Shown here: positions 24,852-34,030 of the stretch, one piece after another
Numbering within the stretch: the first letter of the stretch is position 1
Layout of the letters: the number at the start of each line of letters is the position of its first letter
From: JADFOI01 sp965218935
GTDB lineage: Bacteria > Acidobacteriota > UBA6911 > RPQK01 > JADFOI01
Reading direction: 5' to 3'
DNA length: 64,000 bases
NCBI GenBank assembly: GCA_965218935.1
Contig: CBDCMH010000005.1
Coordinates: forward strand, 62,001 to 126,000
Translations under genes and position numbers: made by a program
Notes under the pieces: model-generated
What the model was told of the DNA's origin: nothing
Database searches by the model: none
What the model saw: the letters and a program-made list of their open reading frames with translations, nothing else

Positions 24852-25829
24852 ATGACCAAGGTCAAGGTGGTATTCCTTCACGGATTGAGCCAAAAAACAG
24901 TGGATTTGATTACTTCCTGTGCGCCCAAGGGTTTCGCCACCACCGAGGTTGAGGGGAAGCTCTCTGAGGAGGAACAGATCGAGGCGGTCCAAGATGCTGA
25001 TTTCTTGATGGTGTACCGGGCAGGGGTGAGTGATCTCCTGCTGAAAGAGGCCCCCAAGCTACGCCTGGTTCAGCTCCTGGCCGCAGGGTACGACCGCATG
25101 AACCTCAGTCTGTTGAAAGAGCTGGGGATTCCCTGCGCCAACAACGGAGGCGCCAACTCCTGGACCGTGGCCGACCACACCGTGCTGCTGGCTCTTTCCC
25201 TCTACAAACGTCTCATCCCGGCCGACAAAGCCACGCGAGAGGGCCGCTGGAGAGAACCTATTGATGGGTTCAACACCTTCGAAATGGCAGACAAGCTTAT
25301 CGGCATCCTGGGAATTGGTAACATCGGCAGGAAAGTGGCCCAACGGGTTCAGGCCTTCGACGCTCAGGTCCAATACTACGACAAATATCCGCTGGACCCA
25401 GCCCGCGAACGGGAGCTCAAGGTCAAGAGAGTTTCCCTGGATGAATTGTTTCGCTCCTCCGATATCCTCTCCTGCCACACACCTCTCACGCCTGAGACCC
25501 ATCACCTCATCAACAGGGAGAGCCTGGCACTGATGAAGCCAACTGCCGTTTTGATCAACACAAGCCGGGGAGAGATAGTGGACGAGGAGGCACTTATTGA
25601 GGCCTTGCGGGAAGGCCGTATCGCCGGTGCCGGTCTGGACGTCTTCGAAAAGGAGCCGGTCGAACCGGATCACCCTCTTGTTCAAATGGAAAACGTGGTG
25701 GTCACGCCTCACAGCGCTGGAACCACCTGGGACACCTGGCGCCGCCGCGCGGAGTTCGCCTACCATAATATGCAAAGGGTTTCGGAAGGCGAGCCTCCTC
25801 TAGCCATGGCCCAGGAGTACACGGATTAG
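24852..25829 (+). CDS. D-isomer-specific 2-hydroxyacid dehydrogenase
   Basis: 325 residues with the NAD-binding Rossmann motif GILGIGNIG (about residues 154-162). The family catalytic set is visible: Arg in LINTSRGEIVDEEAL, Glu in DVFEKEPVEPDHPL, and His in VTPHSAGTTWDT. It reversibly reduces 2-keto acids such as hydroxypyruvate, glyoxylate or phenylpyruvate; which one cannot be told. It is same-stranded with the upstream decarboxylase-like gene but 186 bp away, so co-transcription is uncertain. Confidence 0.9.
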   Translation: MTKVKVVFLHGLSQKTVDLITSCAPKGFATTEVEGKLSEEEQIEAVQDADFLMVYRAGVSDLLLKEAPKLRLVQLLAAGYDRMNLSLLKELGIPCANNGGANSWTVADHTVLLALSLYKRLIPADKATREGRWREPIDGFNTFEMADKLIGILGIGNIGRKVAQRVQAFDAQVQYYDKYPLDPARERELKVKRVSLDELFRSSDILSCHTPLTPETHHLINRESLALMKPTAVLINTSRGEIVDEEALIEALREGRIAGAGLDVFEKEPVEPDHPLVQMENVVVTPHSAGTTWDTWRRRAEFAYHNMQRVSEGEPPLAMAQEYTD

Positions 25830-25965
25830 CGTAAAAAAAGACCATCACTCACCTTCCGGGCTTTTGCCCGGTTGATTTGAGGGGTCGCTCATGGCAGAGA
25901 GTAAGTTCTGGAAAGTCATGCTACAAACAAAGACTCATCGAATGTTTTCACTGTTCCTGACGGGC

Positions 25966-26082
25966 AGTTGTTCTCGTCACGAAGCGACGAAAGCTCCGAC
26001 CTGGCAAGGCGCGAAACCCGCAACACGGCCAGGGTGGATGATTTCGTTGCTGCAGTAGAGAATTTATGCATAGTCCGGGCTA
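25966..26082. repeat. R1 repeat, copy b (left end missing)
   Basis: Matches the R1 family from TTCTCGTCACGAAGCGACG to the right end GAATTTATGCATAGTCCGGGCTA, but lacks the TAGCCC...TATGCATAG left terminus. Its last three bases (26080-26082) are the TAG stop codon of the DMT transporter. The bases before it (25830-25965) hold a small hairpin (CGGGCTTTTGCCCG) and no gene. Confidence 0.8.
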
Positions 26083-27006
26083 TGCCTGGCCCACGACGAC
26101 AAAGGTAATTCCTACAGCCACCAGAATGGCTCCCAGCACCATTCGAAGGGTGACCCGCTCCAATCGCTGCAAAAAGATGTGGGTCAAGGTCATGGCGATC
26201 AGAGGGTAGATCGCCACGATCGGTGAAGCCAAGATCACCGGTGCTCTGGCCAAAGCCGTGTACATGAAGAAGATGCCAAAGGAAGAGCAGACGCCCGCCA
26301 TGGCCATCATGATCAGGGCCCATCGGGGTGCTTTGAGATCATTGCTCAGGTGCGGCACTGAGATGAGCAAGAGAAACAGCATTCCGAAAAAGAGGGTGTA
26401 AGCGGCCGTTACCGGGGCCGGGGCCGCGCTGGTGACAACGTATCGAGCAATGGCATGACTCGTTCCATAGGCAGCCGCTCCGGCCACAGCACAAAGGAGT
26501 CCTATGGCTACACGCCCGGTCCCGCTGTGCTGCACTTCCTGGCTCTGCGTCGCAGAAAAGGCCCCTCGTTGACTCATCACCAGGGCCAACCCCACAGCAA
26601 CCGCCAGGGTCCCAAACAAAATCGAAAAAGTGACCTGCTCCCCCAGGAAAAGGATCGCCAATAGGGCGGCAAAAGGGGACTCCCGGAAATTGGTCCCGGA
26701 AATGGAGGTGCTGCGCGCTACACCCGCCAGGCGAATTCCCGTGTAGTTCAAGAACCGCCCTCCCGGAAATTGGATCAAACCCAAGAGCGCGAACCAGAGA
26801 ATGGTTGACCCCGAGACAGCGAACAGAGCCTGGGAATCCATGCCCCAGGCAACCACTGAAATGGTGACAAAGCCTGCCGCCAGAGAGATAAAAGTGCCCG
26901 AACGCGAGCCCACCTGCTGCATGCCCACGCGGGCAAAGCAAGCGCCTGCCGCCCAGGATGTCGAGGCTAGCGCGGCAAAAAAGGCTCCTGAAGGTGGATC
27001 GGACAT
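26080..27006 (-). CDS. EamA/DMT-family transporter
   Basis: 308 residues with ten hydrophobic segments in two five-helix EamA halves; the second half ends YPLIAMTLTHIFL...AILVAVGITFVVVG. Members export amino acids, metabolites or drugs. It starts at ATG 27006, only 3 bp from repeat R1c, so any ribosome-binding site would be in the repeat; its TAG stop is the end of repeat R1b. The gene is thus bracketed by about 45 bp inverted copies of the same repeat end (26037-26082 and 27010-27055). Confidence 0.85.
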   Translation of the reverse strand: MSDPPSGAFFAALASTSWAAGACFARVGMQQVGSRSGTFISLAAGFVTISVVAWGMDSQALFAVSGSTILWFALLGLIQFPGGRFLNYTGIRLAGVARSTSISGTNFRESPFAALLAILFLGEQVTFSILFGTLAVAVGLALVMSQRGAFSATQSQEVQHSGTGRVAIGLLCAVAGAAAYGTSHAIARYVVTSAAPAPVTAAYTLFFGMLFLLLISVPHLSNDLKAPRWALIMMAMAGVCSSFGIFFMYTALARAPVILASPIVAIYPLIAMTLTHIFLQRLERVTLRMVLGAILVAVGITFVVVGQA

Positions 27007-27009
27007 CCC

Positions 27010-27183
27010 TAACCCGGATGATGCATAAATTCTCTACTGCAGCAACGAAATCGTCCGCCCTGCCTGTGCGACCCGCAAACGCGGGTGCCCCCGACCCTCA
27101 AGCGGGTGACATCCCTAACCCTCGCGCCTTGTCAGGCCGGCGCTCGCCGCTTCGCGACGAGAACCTATGCATAGTCCAGGCTA
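27010..27183. repeat. R1 repeat, copy c (full length, 174 bp)
   Basis: Starts TAACCCGGATGATGCATAAA and ends with the complement of TAGCCTGGACTATGCATAGG, i.e. inverted relative to copies a, d and e. The last three bases (27181-27183) are the TAG stop of the MmgE/PrpD gene. A 14-mer GACATCCCTAACCC occurs at its left edge (27002-27015) and inside it (27108-27121). Confidence 0.83.
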
Positions 27184-28593
27184 ACGAATCACTTTATCTT
27201 CTTTGCTCAAAATACCTATGATCTCACTGATATCTTCCAGTTCATCAAGCCGCCAGATCAGCTCCAGGGCTTTTCCCTGCCTGTTGTCAGGTACGCCCCC
27301 CCAGCTTGCGCACTCGCGAAATTTATCGCTGAGCTCCTGATCACTCATGGGGTTTACGGGACTGCCCTTGGCGAAATCGGCCCGTCCTGAGACCACTTCC
27401 CTGCTCTTGAGCTCGATGTCGATCAAAGTGGTCATCTTCTCATATCCGGCCGCCTCCGCTTCAGCATCGACTCCAAAATCGACTTTCTGAATCAGGGCTT
27501 GAACATCGGATCGATTCACCACTTCATCGGTGAACTCCGCCAGACCTGCCTTGCGCTCCAGGAGCAGAATGGCCACACAAAACTCCATACTGAACTTGGC
27601 TTGCAATGAGTTCACGGGGCGGTGATGAATGAGGGCGTGGGGCATATTTTTATTGGTTCCTACCGAGACCCGGACGACCTGTTCGGGTCGAATATCGTGC
27701 TGATGGATCAGATCCAGCACTAAGCCCATGGCGGGGTGGGTCAGTGAACCACAGGGATGGGGCTTGATGGATACACCTGGAGAAACGAACGTCCAGGGAT
27801 TGCCCAGTTTTTCTTCGATCATGCTGGCTTCGTATCCGCCCCCCGCAGCCTGAAAAAAGCCACGCTCGGCCTCCAGGATGACGGGGCTGGCAGTGTAACC
27901 GAGTGCGGCCAGTTGTGCGGCGACCACCCCACTTTCCGAAGCCCGTCCAGCATGCAAAGGTTTCACCATGGTTCCGAAGTTCTCTCTCAAGCCGGCTGAC
28001 TGACTGGCGGCAATACCCAAGGCTCGGAGGGTGGTCTCAACATCGAATCCCAGCAGGTTGGCCGCGCCTGCACAGGCACCGAAGGGTCCACAGGTGGCCG
28101 TAGAGTGAAAGCCCTGCTGATAGTGGCGGGGATGGATGGCTTCCGAGATCTTGGTTTCAATCTCCACACCCACCAGATAAGCGGCCAACACATCCTGTCC
28201 GGAACGGTGGTCGCACTCACCCAGGGCCAGTACGGCAGGCAGGACGGGGGCAGTGGGGTGGGTCAATAACCCATAGACTCGATCCTGGGCCACAGCCAGT
28301 TGGGTATCGTCGTAATCATCGGCATGGATCGAGGTCCCGTTTGCCAGGGCCGCAAACCGCGGCGCCAGGCGCAGATCACTTCCCAGGACCTCGGCCTCGT
28401 CACTGCTGCAGGCGAGCGATCGGAGGTGCTGCCGAATGAGGCGGCTCGCTTGGGAGGTGGCTCCACAAAGGGCCAGTCCAAGTCCATCCAAAATGGAACG
28501 CTTGCCGAAATGCAAAGCCTCATCGGGAATATTGTGGGCTCGAGTCTCCGCAGCAAAGGATGCCACGTAAGCCGTCAGCGACTTTGGAGTCAC
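27181..28593 (-). CDS. MmgE/PrpD family protein
   Basis: 470 residues. Family of 2-methylcitrate dehydratase and cis-aconitate/itaconate-type enzymes; recognisable by LDGLGLALCGA, the GPFGACAGAANLLG helix region and SIKPHPCGSLTHPA (about residue 277). Reactions are dehydrations or decarboxylations of hydroxy-di/tricarboxylic acids, but the actual substrate is unknown. Starts with GTG at 28593, overlapping the stop of the molybdenum hydroxylase large subunit (GTGA overlap), so translation is coupled. Its stop codon is formed by repeat R1c. Confidence 0.9.
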   Translation of the reverse strand: MTPKSLTAYVASFAAETRAHNIPDEALHFGKRSILDGLGLALCGATSQASRLIRQHLRSLACSSDEAEVLGSDLRLAPRFAALANGTSIHADDYDDTQLAVAQDRVYGLLTHPTAPVLPAVLALGECDHRSGQDVLAAYLVGVEIETKISEAIHPRHYQQGFHSTATCGPFGACAGAANLLGFDVETTLRALGIAASQSAGLRENFGTMVKPLHAGRASESGVVAAQLAALGYTASPVILEAERGFFQAAGGGYEASMIEEKLGNPWTFVSPGVSIKPHPCGSLTHPAMGLVLDLIHQHDIRPEQVVRVSVGTNKNMPHALIHHRPVNSLQAKFSMEFCVAILLLERKAGLAEFTDEVVNRSDVQALIQKVDFGVDAEAEAAGYEKMTTLIDIELKSREVVSGRADFAKGSPVNPMSDQELSDKFRECASWGGVPDNRQGKALELIWRLDELEDISEIIGILSKEDKVIR

Positions 28594-31004
28594 CGTTCTC
28601 CCCGATGGACCAGACCCCAGACGACTTCAGGGGAGAGAGGAAGTTCCCTGATCTTGATCCCAAACGGCTGCAAGGCATCCTCAACAGCACTGGCTATCGC
28701 TGCCGGCGAGGGGATGGCGGCCCCTTCCCCGGCCGCCTTCTGTCCCAGAACCGAAAACGGGGAGGGTTCCGGGCAGTGTTCAATTTCGACCCTTGGCGTC
28801 TCACAGGCGGTTGGTTTCGCGTAGTCTGTCAGGGTCATAGTGAGCAACTGCCCATCCGAATCGTAGACAAATCCTTCTCCCAAAGCCACCGCAATCCCAT
28901 GGGCTACCGATCCGTAGATCTGCCCATCCACCACATCCGGATTGATGATCGTGCCATTGTCGCTCACGATAACGTAGCGCACCACTTCAACCCGACCCGT
29001 CTCCGTGTCGATCTCCACCACAGCCCCGTGGGCCGCTGCAGAGAAGGTGAACTGGGCCCGCACTCGACCCTCTTGGTCGGGGATCATGAAGGGTTGAGCA
29101 TGAGGGAACCTGTAATAGTAAGTGGTCTGCAGACCCGCCTTCAATTCGTCGGGTATATGGGATTGATTGCCATAGGCGATTCGGCCCAGCCGAGCAAAGC
29201 TCAGTGCTTTATCGGACGAACCCTTGGTGGAGATGCTGCCGTCTTGGATCGTCAATGCATCCGGGGAGCTCTCCAGCACATGAGCCGAGAGTTGGAGGAT
29301 TCTCTCGCGCAGCTCCAGCGAGGCACCGTGAACGGCGCCGATGTCGTAAAGATGAAAGTTATTGCCCGTATTGGATGAACCCACCCCCCAGGGAGAAACC
29401 TTGCTATCATAGCGGGGTGAAACACTGATGTGCTCAGGCGAAATATCGAGATTCTCCGCTACCACCTGGGCTGTGGTGGTTTCATGATACTGACCACAGC
29501 TGGGGGCTCCCAGAAATACGGTTATACTTCCGTTTCTTTCCAGCTTGATGGTGGCACCCTCGACTCCGCCGGCCCCGGGCAGCTCCTTCACGTTCGGAAA
29601 GATTGCCATATCCCGGGCCGCGTTTCTTCCTCCGGGTTCCAGGCCGATGACCAATCCAACCCCCAGGTATTTCCCCTTCTCTCTTTCTTGCTTCAGCTCT
29701 TCCCGCAGCTTATCGTATTCCAGCTTCTCGACTGCCCTCTCCAGTAAGTGGGTATAGTCGCCGCTGTCGTAAACATTGCCGTTGGGGGCGGCATAGGGAA
29801 ACTCACTGGTCGGAACCAGGTTCTTTGAACGCACCTCTACGGGACTCATGTCCAGTTCCTGGGCGATCCGATCCATGGTGCGTTCCCAGATAAAACACAT
29901 GCTCGGTTTACCAATGCCTCGGTTGGGGACCACGGGACACTTGTTGGTGACGACCGCGCGGCCCTCCAGACGGAGATTCTTGACCTTGTAGGTACTGAAT
30001 AGATTATTCAGCTTGTTGGTGAAGTGAATGGTGAGTGTGCTGATGGCTCCCCCAACATCATCCACCTCCTGGATCTTCAGACCCAAAACGGTTCCGTCGT
30101 TCTTGACCGCCGCCTCAATTTCAAACTCCATCCCACAGGACTGACCCGCAGCCATCATGTGTTCGCTGCGGTCCTCAATCCATTTAACAGGCCGACCCGT
30201 CTTCACCGACATCAGACTGGTGAGCACGACGTACTTGCGAATCAGGTGGATCTTTTGCCCGAAGCCTCCTCCAATGTCGGGTATGACCACCCGGAAATCC
30301 TCCAGGTCCAACGCTTCCCCAAGGGCATCATAGAGAACCTCCGGGTTCTGGCCATTGCACCAAACCGTCAACTTGCGGCTGGGATCGTCAAAGGAGGCTA
30401 GACAGGCCAGGTTTTCCAAAGGGGTGGAACTGTAACGATGAGTTTTCAGCTTTTCCCGCACGATCTGATCGGCCGCTTGAAAAGCTTCATCCACGTCCCC
30501 ATAAGACACGGCCCCCTTCCAAGCTACATTGGAGTCCAGTTCGTCAAAAAGGCGAGGTGCGGTGGGCTCCATGGCTGCCCAAGGGTCCACCACTGCCGGT
30601 AAGGGTTCGTACTCCACAGAGATAAGATCCAGCGCATCCTCGGCCACGGCACGGCTGCGGGCGGCCAGAATGGCCACCGGTTCCCCCACATAGCGGACCT
30701 TATCCACGGCAGTGGCGTACTCCGGAATGGGTTTGCGCAGACCGGCTGAATATCGACCCGGCTTGAAGGGTCGCGATATGTCCTTGATCTCCTGACAGGT
30801 GAGGACTCCTACCACACCGGGAACCTCCAGGGCCGCGCGGGTGTCGATGTGACCAATCTGGGCGTGGGCGTAAGAGCTGCGAAGAACAACGGCATACAGC
30901 ATCCCGGGAAGACCGAAATCGTCAACGAATTGTCCTCCTCCACTCACATGGCGCGGCGCTTCTTTGCTCCGGGTCTTTTTCCCGATGTATTTTGTCTCGG
31001 TCAT
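28590..31004 (-). CDS. Molybdenum hydroxylase large subunit, set 2
   Basis: 804 residues of the xanthine dehydrogenase/aldehyde oxidase molybdopterin-subunit family. Hammerhead domain (VSGGGQFVDDFGLPGMLY), DIGGGFGQK near residue 245, and the catalytic glutamate in QKAAGEGAAIPSPAA near residue 770. The active-site loop reads PVVPNRGIGK, non-canonical in the same way as set 1 (PVGPNRSYGK). ATG 31004 overlaps the 2Fe-2S gene stop by ATGA. It is only moderately similar to set 1, so a different substrate is likely. No FAD subunit gene is adjacent. Confidence 0.9.
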   Translation of the reverse strand: MTETKYIGKKTRSKEAPRHVSGGGQFVDDFGLPGMLYAVVLRSSYAHAQIGHIDTRAALEVPGVVGVLTCQEIKDISRPFKPGRYSAGLRKPIPEYATAVDKVRYVGEPVAILAARSRAVAEDALDLISVEYEPLPAVVDPWAAMEPTAPRLFDELDSNVAWKGAVSYGDVDEAFQAADQIVREKLKTHRYSSTPLENLACLASFDDPSRKLTVWCNGQNPEVLYDALGEALDLEDFRVVIPDIGGGFGQKIHLIRKYVVLTSLMSVKTGRPVKWIEDRSEHMMAAGQSCGMEFEIEAAVKNDGTVLGLKIQEVDDVGGAISTLTIHFTNKLNNLFSTYKVKNLRLEGRAVVTNKCPVVPNRGIGKPSMCFIWERTMDRIAQELDMSPVEVRSKNLVPTSEFPYAAPNGNVYDSGDYTHLLERAVEKLEYDKLREELKQEREKGKYLGVGLVIGLEPGGRNAARDMAIFPNVKELPGAGGVEGATIKLERNGSITVFLGAPSCGQYHETTTAQVVAENLDISPEHISVSPRYDSKVSPWGVGSSNTGNNFHLYDIGAVHGASLELRERILQLSAHVLESSPDALTIQDGSISTKGSSDKALSFARLGRIAYGNQSHIPDELKAGLQTTYYYRFPHAQPFMIPDQEGRVRAQFTFSAAAHGAVVEIDTETGRVEVVRYVIVSDNGTIINPDVVDGQIYGSVAHGIAVALGEGFVYDSDGQLLTMTLTDYAKPTACETPRVEIEHCPEPSPFSVLGQKAAGEGAAIPSPAAIASAVEDALQPFGIKIRELPLSPEVVWGLVHRGER

Positions 31005-31474
31005 TTTTTCTTATACTCCCCTGCCGCTGCCACCACCGCATCCACGATCTGGGTGTAGCCGGTACACATGCACAGATTGCCCGAGAGTCTTCGACGTATT
31101 TCCTCCTCGCTGGCATCGGGATTTCTGCTCAGCAGAGCATGACTGGCCACAAGCATTCCTGAGGTACAGTAGCCACACTGGAGGGCGTAGTGTTTTACGA
31201 AGGCCTCCTGGATGGGACTGAAGTCGCCATCCTGGGCCAACCCTTCCACGGTGGTGATCTCTTTCCCGTTTGCCTGTACGGCAAGCAGGAGACACGACTT
31301 GACCACTCGGCCGTCTAGAAGAATCGAGCAAGCACCGCATTCTCCCACCACGCATCCCACATGGGTCCCGGTTAAGCCGATCGTTTCTCTCAAGAAGAAA
31401 GAAAGAAGCATGCGCGGCTCGGCTTCTTCTTCATAAGCCTGACCGTTGATGCTCAGCCGAATCACCTGTTTCAT
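31001..31474 (-). CDS. Molybdenum hydroxylase 2Fe-2S subunit, set 2
   Basis: 157 residues with both [2Fe-2S] motifs: CVVGECGACS...SC in the ferredoxin domain and CGYCTSGM...CMC in the helical domain. First gene of a three-gene, overlap-coupled unit (2Fe-2S, large subunit, MmgE/PrpD). No ribosome-binding site of note before ATG 31474. Confidence 0.92.
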   Translation of the reverse strand: MKQVIRLSINGQAYEEEAEPRMLLSFFLRETIGLTGTHVGCVVGECGACSILLDGRVVKSCLLLAVQANGKEITTVEGLAQDGDFSPIQEAFVKHYALQCGYCTSGMLVASHALLSRNPDASEEEIRRRLSGNLCMCTGYTQIVDAVVAAAGEYKKK

Positions 31475-31636
31475 AGCGCCAAACGTTAGTCCGACTCCAA
31501 ACGATTGTCAACCGCCTTAATGCAGGGTCCCGGAATTTGCCACCCTCACTTGCATCAGCTCAGATATTGGGTGATCATGGGCGGGTTACAGTTGGATTGG
31601 TCTTGTCACCATCAAACCAAGGGAGGTAAAGCCCCG

Positions 31637-32419
31637 ATGAAAGCTGAAGTCAATGGCGTCACGTTGGACTATGAAATCGCCGGCTCGGATAGACTGTTCG
31701 TCTTCGGCCATTCGCTAGGCATGAGTGGCAAAATCTTCGAGCCGATTCGGCCCACTTTGGAGAGCCACTGCCGGGTTCTCACCTGGGATGCTCGGGGGCA
31801 TGGCAACTCCCAGCAACCTGCTACCGGCTGGACCATTGAGGATTTAGCCGCCGATCTGCGAGCACTGATCGAGCACCTCGAGGATGACCGAGCGGTTGTG
31901 GCCGGACTTTCCATGGGGGGCAACACCGCCGTCGCCTATGCCGTAGCTCACCCCGACAAGCTGGACGGCTTGATCTTGGCGGACACCACCGCCTGGTATG
32001 GAGAAGGCGCTCCGGAGGCTTGGGAGAAAAGAGCCAGTAATGCCGAAACCAAAGGGATGGAACCGGTTATCGCCTTTAATATGGCTCGCTGGTTCAGCGA
32101 TAGCTTTCCGGATGCGCATCCGGATCGAGTGGAGATGGTGGTGGAGATGCTGCTTGCCAATGATACATCCTCATACGCAGCCGCCTGTCGAGCTCTGGGC
32201 CGGTTCGACGCCCGGGAAGGACTGTCGCGCATTGACTGCCCCACCCTCATTCTGGTGGGTTCCGAAGATCCCGCCACACCACCCGCCATGGCCGAATACC
32301 TGCACCAGAATATCGCCAGCTCCGAGCTCCACGTGCTGCCAGGACTGAGACATATGACCCCTGTTGAAGCACCGGATCAGGTGGGTCAGCTGATTGGCGA
32401 TTTTCTGGAAAAGCTGTGA
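31637..32419 (+). CDS. Alpha/beta hydrolase (3-oxoadipate enol-lactonase-like)
   Basis: 260 residues from ATG 31637 after GGGAGG (31621-31626); an upstream in-frame extension to 31505 lacks support. Catalytic triad visible: nucleophile Ser in GLSMGG (about residue 94), Asp in VGSEDPATPP (about residue 213), and His in LPGLRHMTPVE (about residue 240). The overall pattern (MKAEVNGVTLDYEIAG) resembles PcaD-type lactonases of aromatic ring cleavage, but many related hydrolases share it. Divergent from the molybdenum hydroxylase set 2. Confidence 0.85.
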   Translation: MKAEVNGVTLDYEIAGSDRLFVFGHSLGMSGKIFEPIRPTLESHCRVLTWDARGHGNSQQPATGWTIEDLAADLRALIEHLEDDRAVVAGLSMGGNTAVAYAVAHPDKLDGLILADTTAWYGEGAPEAWEKRASNAETKGMEPVIAFNMARWFSDSFPDAHPDRVEMVVEMLLANDTSSYAAACRALGRFDAREGLSRIDCPTLILVGSEDPATPPAMAEYLHQNIASSELHVLPGLRHMTPVEAPDQVGQLIGDFLEKL

Positions 32420-32469
32420 GGTAGAATCGGGCCTGATCATTATCAAAATCAAACAGGAGTCAAGGTCTT

Positions 32470-33885
32470 ATGAATGCCAAGGAAATTATCAAACTGATTC
32501 AAGAACAGGGGATCCAGGCCGTAGACCTCCGTTTCACCGATCTTCCAGGGCTCTGGCAGCATTTCACTGCAAATCCCGACGAAGTCACCGAGGAAAGTAT
32601 TAACGAGGGCTTTGGATTTGACGGGTCCAGTAGTCGAGGCTTCCAGCAGATTCAGGAGAGCGATATGCTTCTGATGCCGGATACCAGCACTTGCTTCGAG
32701 GATCCCTTCACCCAGGCCCGCACCCTGAACATCATCTGCAACGTGGCCGATCCGGTGACCGGCCAGCCCTACAGCAGGGATCCGCGCCACATTGCTCAAA
32801 AGGCCGAAAAATACCTTGAGTCAACGGGTATAGCCGACACAGCCTATTTCGGGCCGGAACCGGAATTCTTCGTTCTGGACGATGTACGGTTTGATCAAAC
32901 CTACAACCAAGGCTACTACTTTATCGACGCCACGGAAGGGTTCTGGAACTCGGGAAAAGAGGAAAACCCCAATCTGGGCTACAAGCCGCGCTACAAGGAG
33001 GGCTACTTTCCAGTTCCTCCGATGGACACTTTGCAGGATATGCGAACGGAAATGATGCTGTTGCTCAAGCAGGTGGGTGTCCAGGTCGAGATTCATCATC
33101 ACGAAGTCGCCACGGCGGGCCAGTGTGAAATTGACATGAAGTTCGACACTCTGACGCGAATGGCCGACAAGCTGCTCAAGTTCAAGTACATCATCAAGAA
33201 TACGGCTCGGCGTCACAACAAGACTGCCACCCTGATGCCCAAACCGATTTTCATGGACAATGGCTCAGGGATGCATGTCCATCAGAGTCTTTGGAATGGG
33301 GGCAAGAATACCTTCTATCAGTCGGGGACCTATGCGGATCTCAGCAAGACGGCGGTGCACTACATCGGTGGGCTTCTCAAGCATGCTTCTTCGGTGCTTG
33401 CATTTGCCGCTCCCACCACCAATTCTTACCGGCGGCTGGTGCCCGGATTTGAGGCGCCCATCAATCTCATTTACTCCATGCGTAATCGTAGCGCCTGCGT
33501 GCGCATTCCGGCCTATTCCCGAAGCGAGAAGGCCAAACGCATCGAGTTCCGTCCACCTGATCCTTCCTGCAACGGCTATCTGGCCTTTGCAGCCATGTTG
33601 ATGGCGGGACTGGACGGGATCCAGAACAAGATTCTGCCTCCTGATCCGATGGACAAGGATCTGTACGATCTTCCTCCCGAAGATCGGGCCGATGCACAGT
33701 CCACGCCGGGAAGCCTGGAAGAGGTGCTCGCTGCATTGGAGAAGGATCATGACTATCTTCTGAAGGGGGATGTCTTTACTCCAGATGTGATTGAGACCTG
33801 GATCGAATACAAGAGAACGCGTGAAGTGGATCCCATGCGGCTTCGACCTCACCCCTACGAATTCGCGCTCTATTTCGATATTTAG
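32470..33885 (+). CDS. glnA: Glutamine synthetase type I
   Basis: 471 residues, the normal length for GSI-beta. Key blocks: FGFDGSSSRGFQQIQESDML, FGPEPEFFVLD, HHEVATAGQCEID, NGSGMHVHQSLW, and the adenylylation loop KDLYDLPPED with the target tyrosine at about 399 (equivalent to E. coli Tyr397). It makes glutamine from glutamate, ammonia and ATP. The Tyr loop together with glnE and glnD in the same locus indicates classical covalent regulation. ATG 32470 follows ACAGGAG. Confidence 0.97.
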   Translation: MNAKEIIKLIQEQGIQAVDLRFTDLPGLWQHFTANPDEVTEESINEGFGFDGSSSRGFQQIQESDMLLMPDTSTCFEDPFTQARTLNIICNVADPVTGQPYSRDPRHIAQKAEKYLESTGIADTAYFGPEPEFFVLDDVRFDQTYNQGYYFIDATEGFWNSGKEENPNLGYKPRYKEGYFPVPPMDTLQDMRTEMMLLLKQVGVQVEIHHHEVATAGQCEIDMKFDTLTRMADKLLKFKYIIKNTARRHNKTATLMPKPIFMDNGSGMHVHQSLWNGGKNTFYQSGTYADLSKTAVHYIGGLLKHASSVLAFAAPTTNSYRRLVPGFEAPINLIYSMRNRSACVRIPAYSRSEKAKRIEFRPPDPSCNGYLAFAAMLMAGLDGIQNKILPPDPMDKDLYDLPPEDRADAQSTPGSLEEVLAALEKDHDYLLKGDVFTPDVIETWIEYKRTREVDPMRLRPHPYEFALYFDI

Positions 33886-33904
33886 TTTGACCCTACCCAA
33901 AGAC

Positions 33905-33942
33905 GATCCAGGGATTCCCGGCCTCCCGGGAGTTCCTGGATC
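33905..33942 (+). terminator. Hairpin after glnA
   Basis: GATCCAGG (33905-33912) pairs with CCTGGATC (33935-33942), with an inner TCCCGG/CCGGGA stem and a 4-base loop, 19 bp beyond the glnA stop. No T-run, so it may attenuate rather than fully terminate before glnD. Confidence 0.55.
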
Positions 33943-34030
33943 ATCCTCCCCTGAGAGAGCATCCGGCAAGCGGTTCCGACTCCTGGAAGAGGCGGAAGCC
34001 GGACGACGGCCTGACTAATCCTGAATACGG

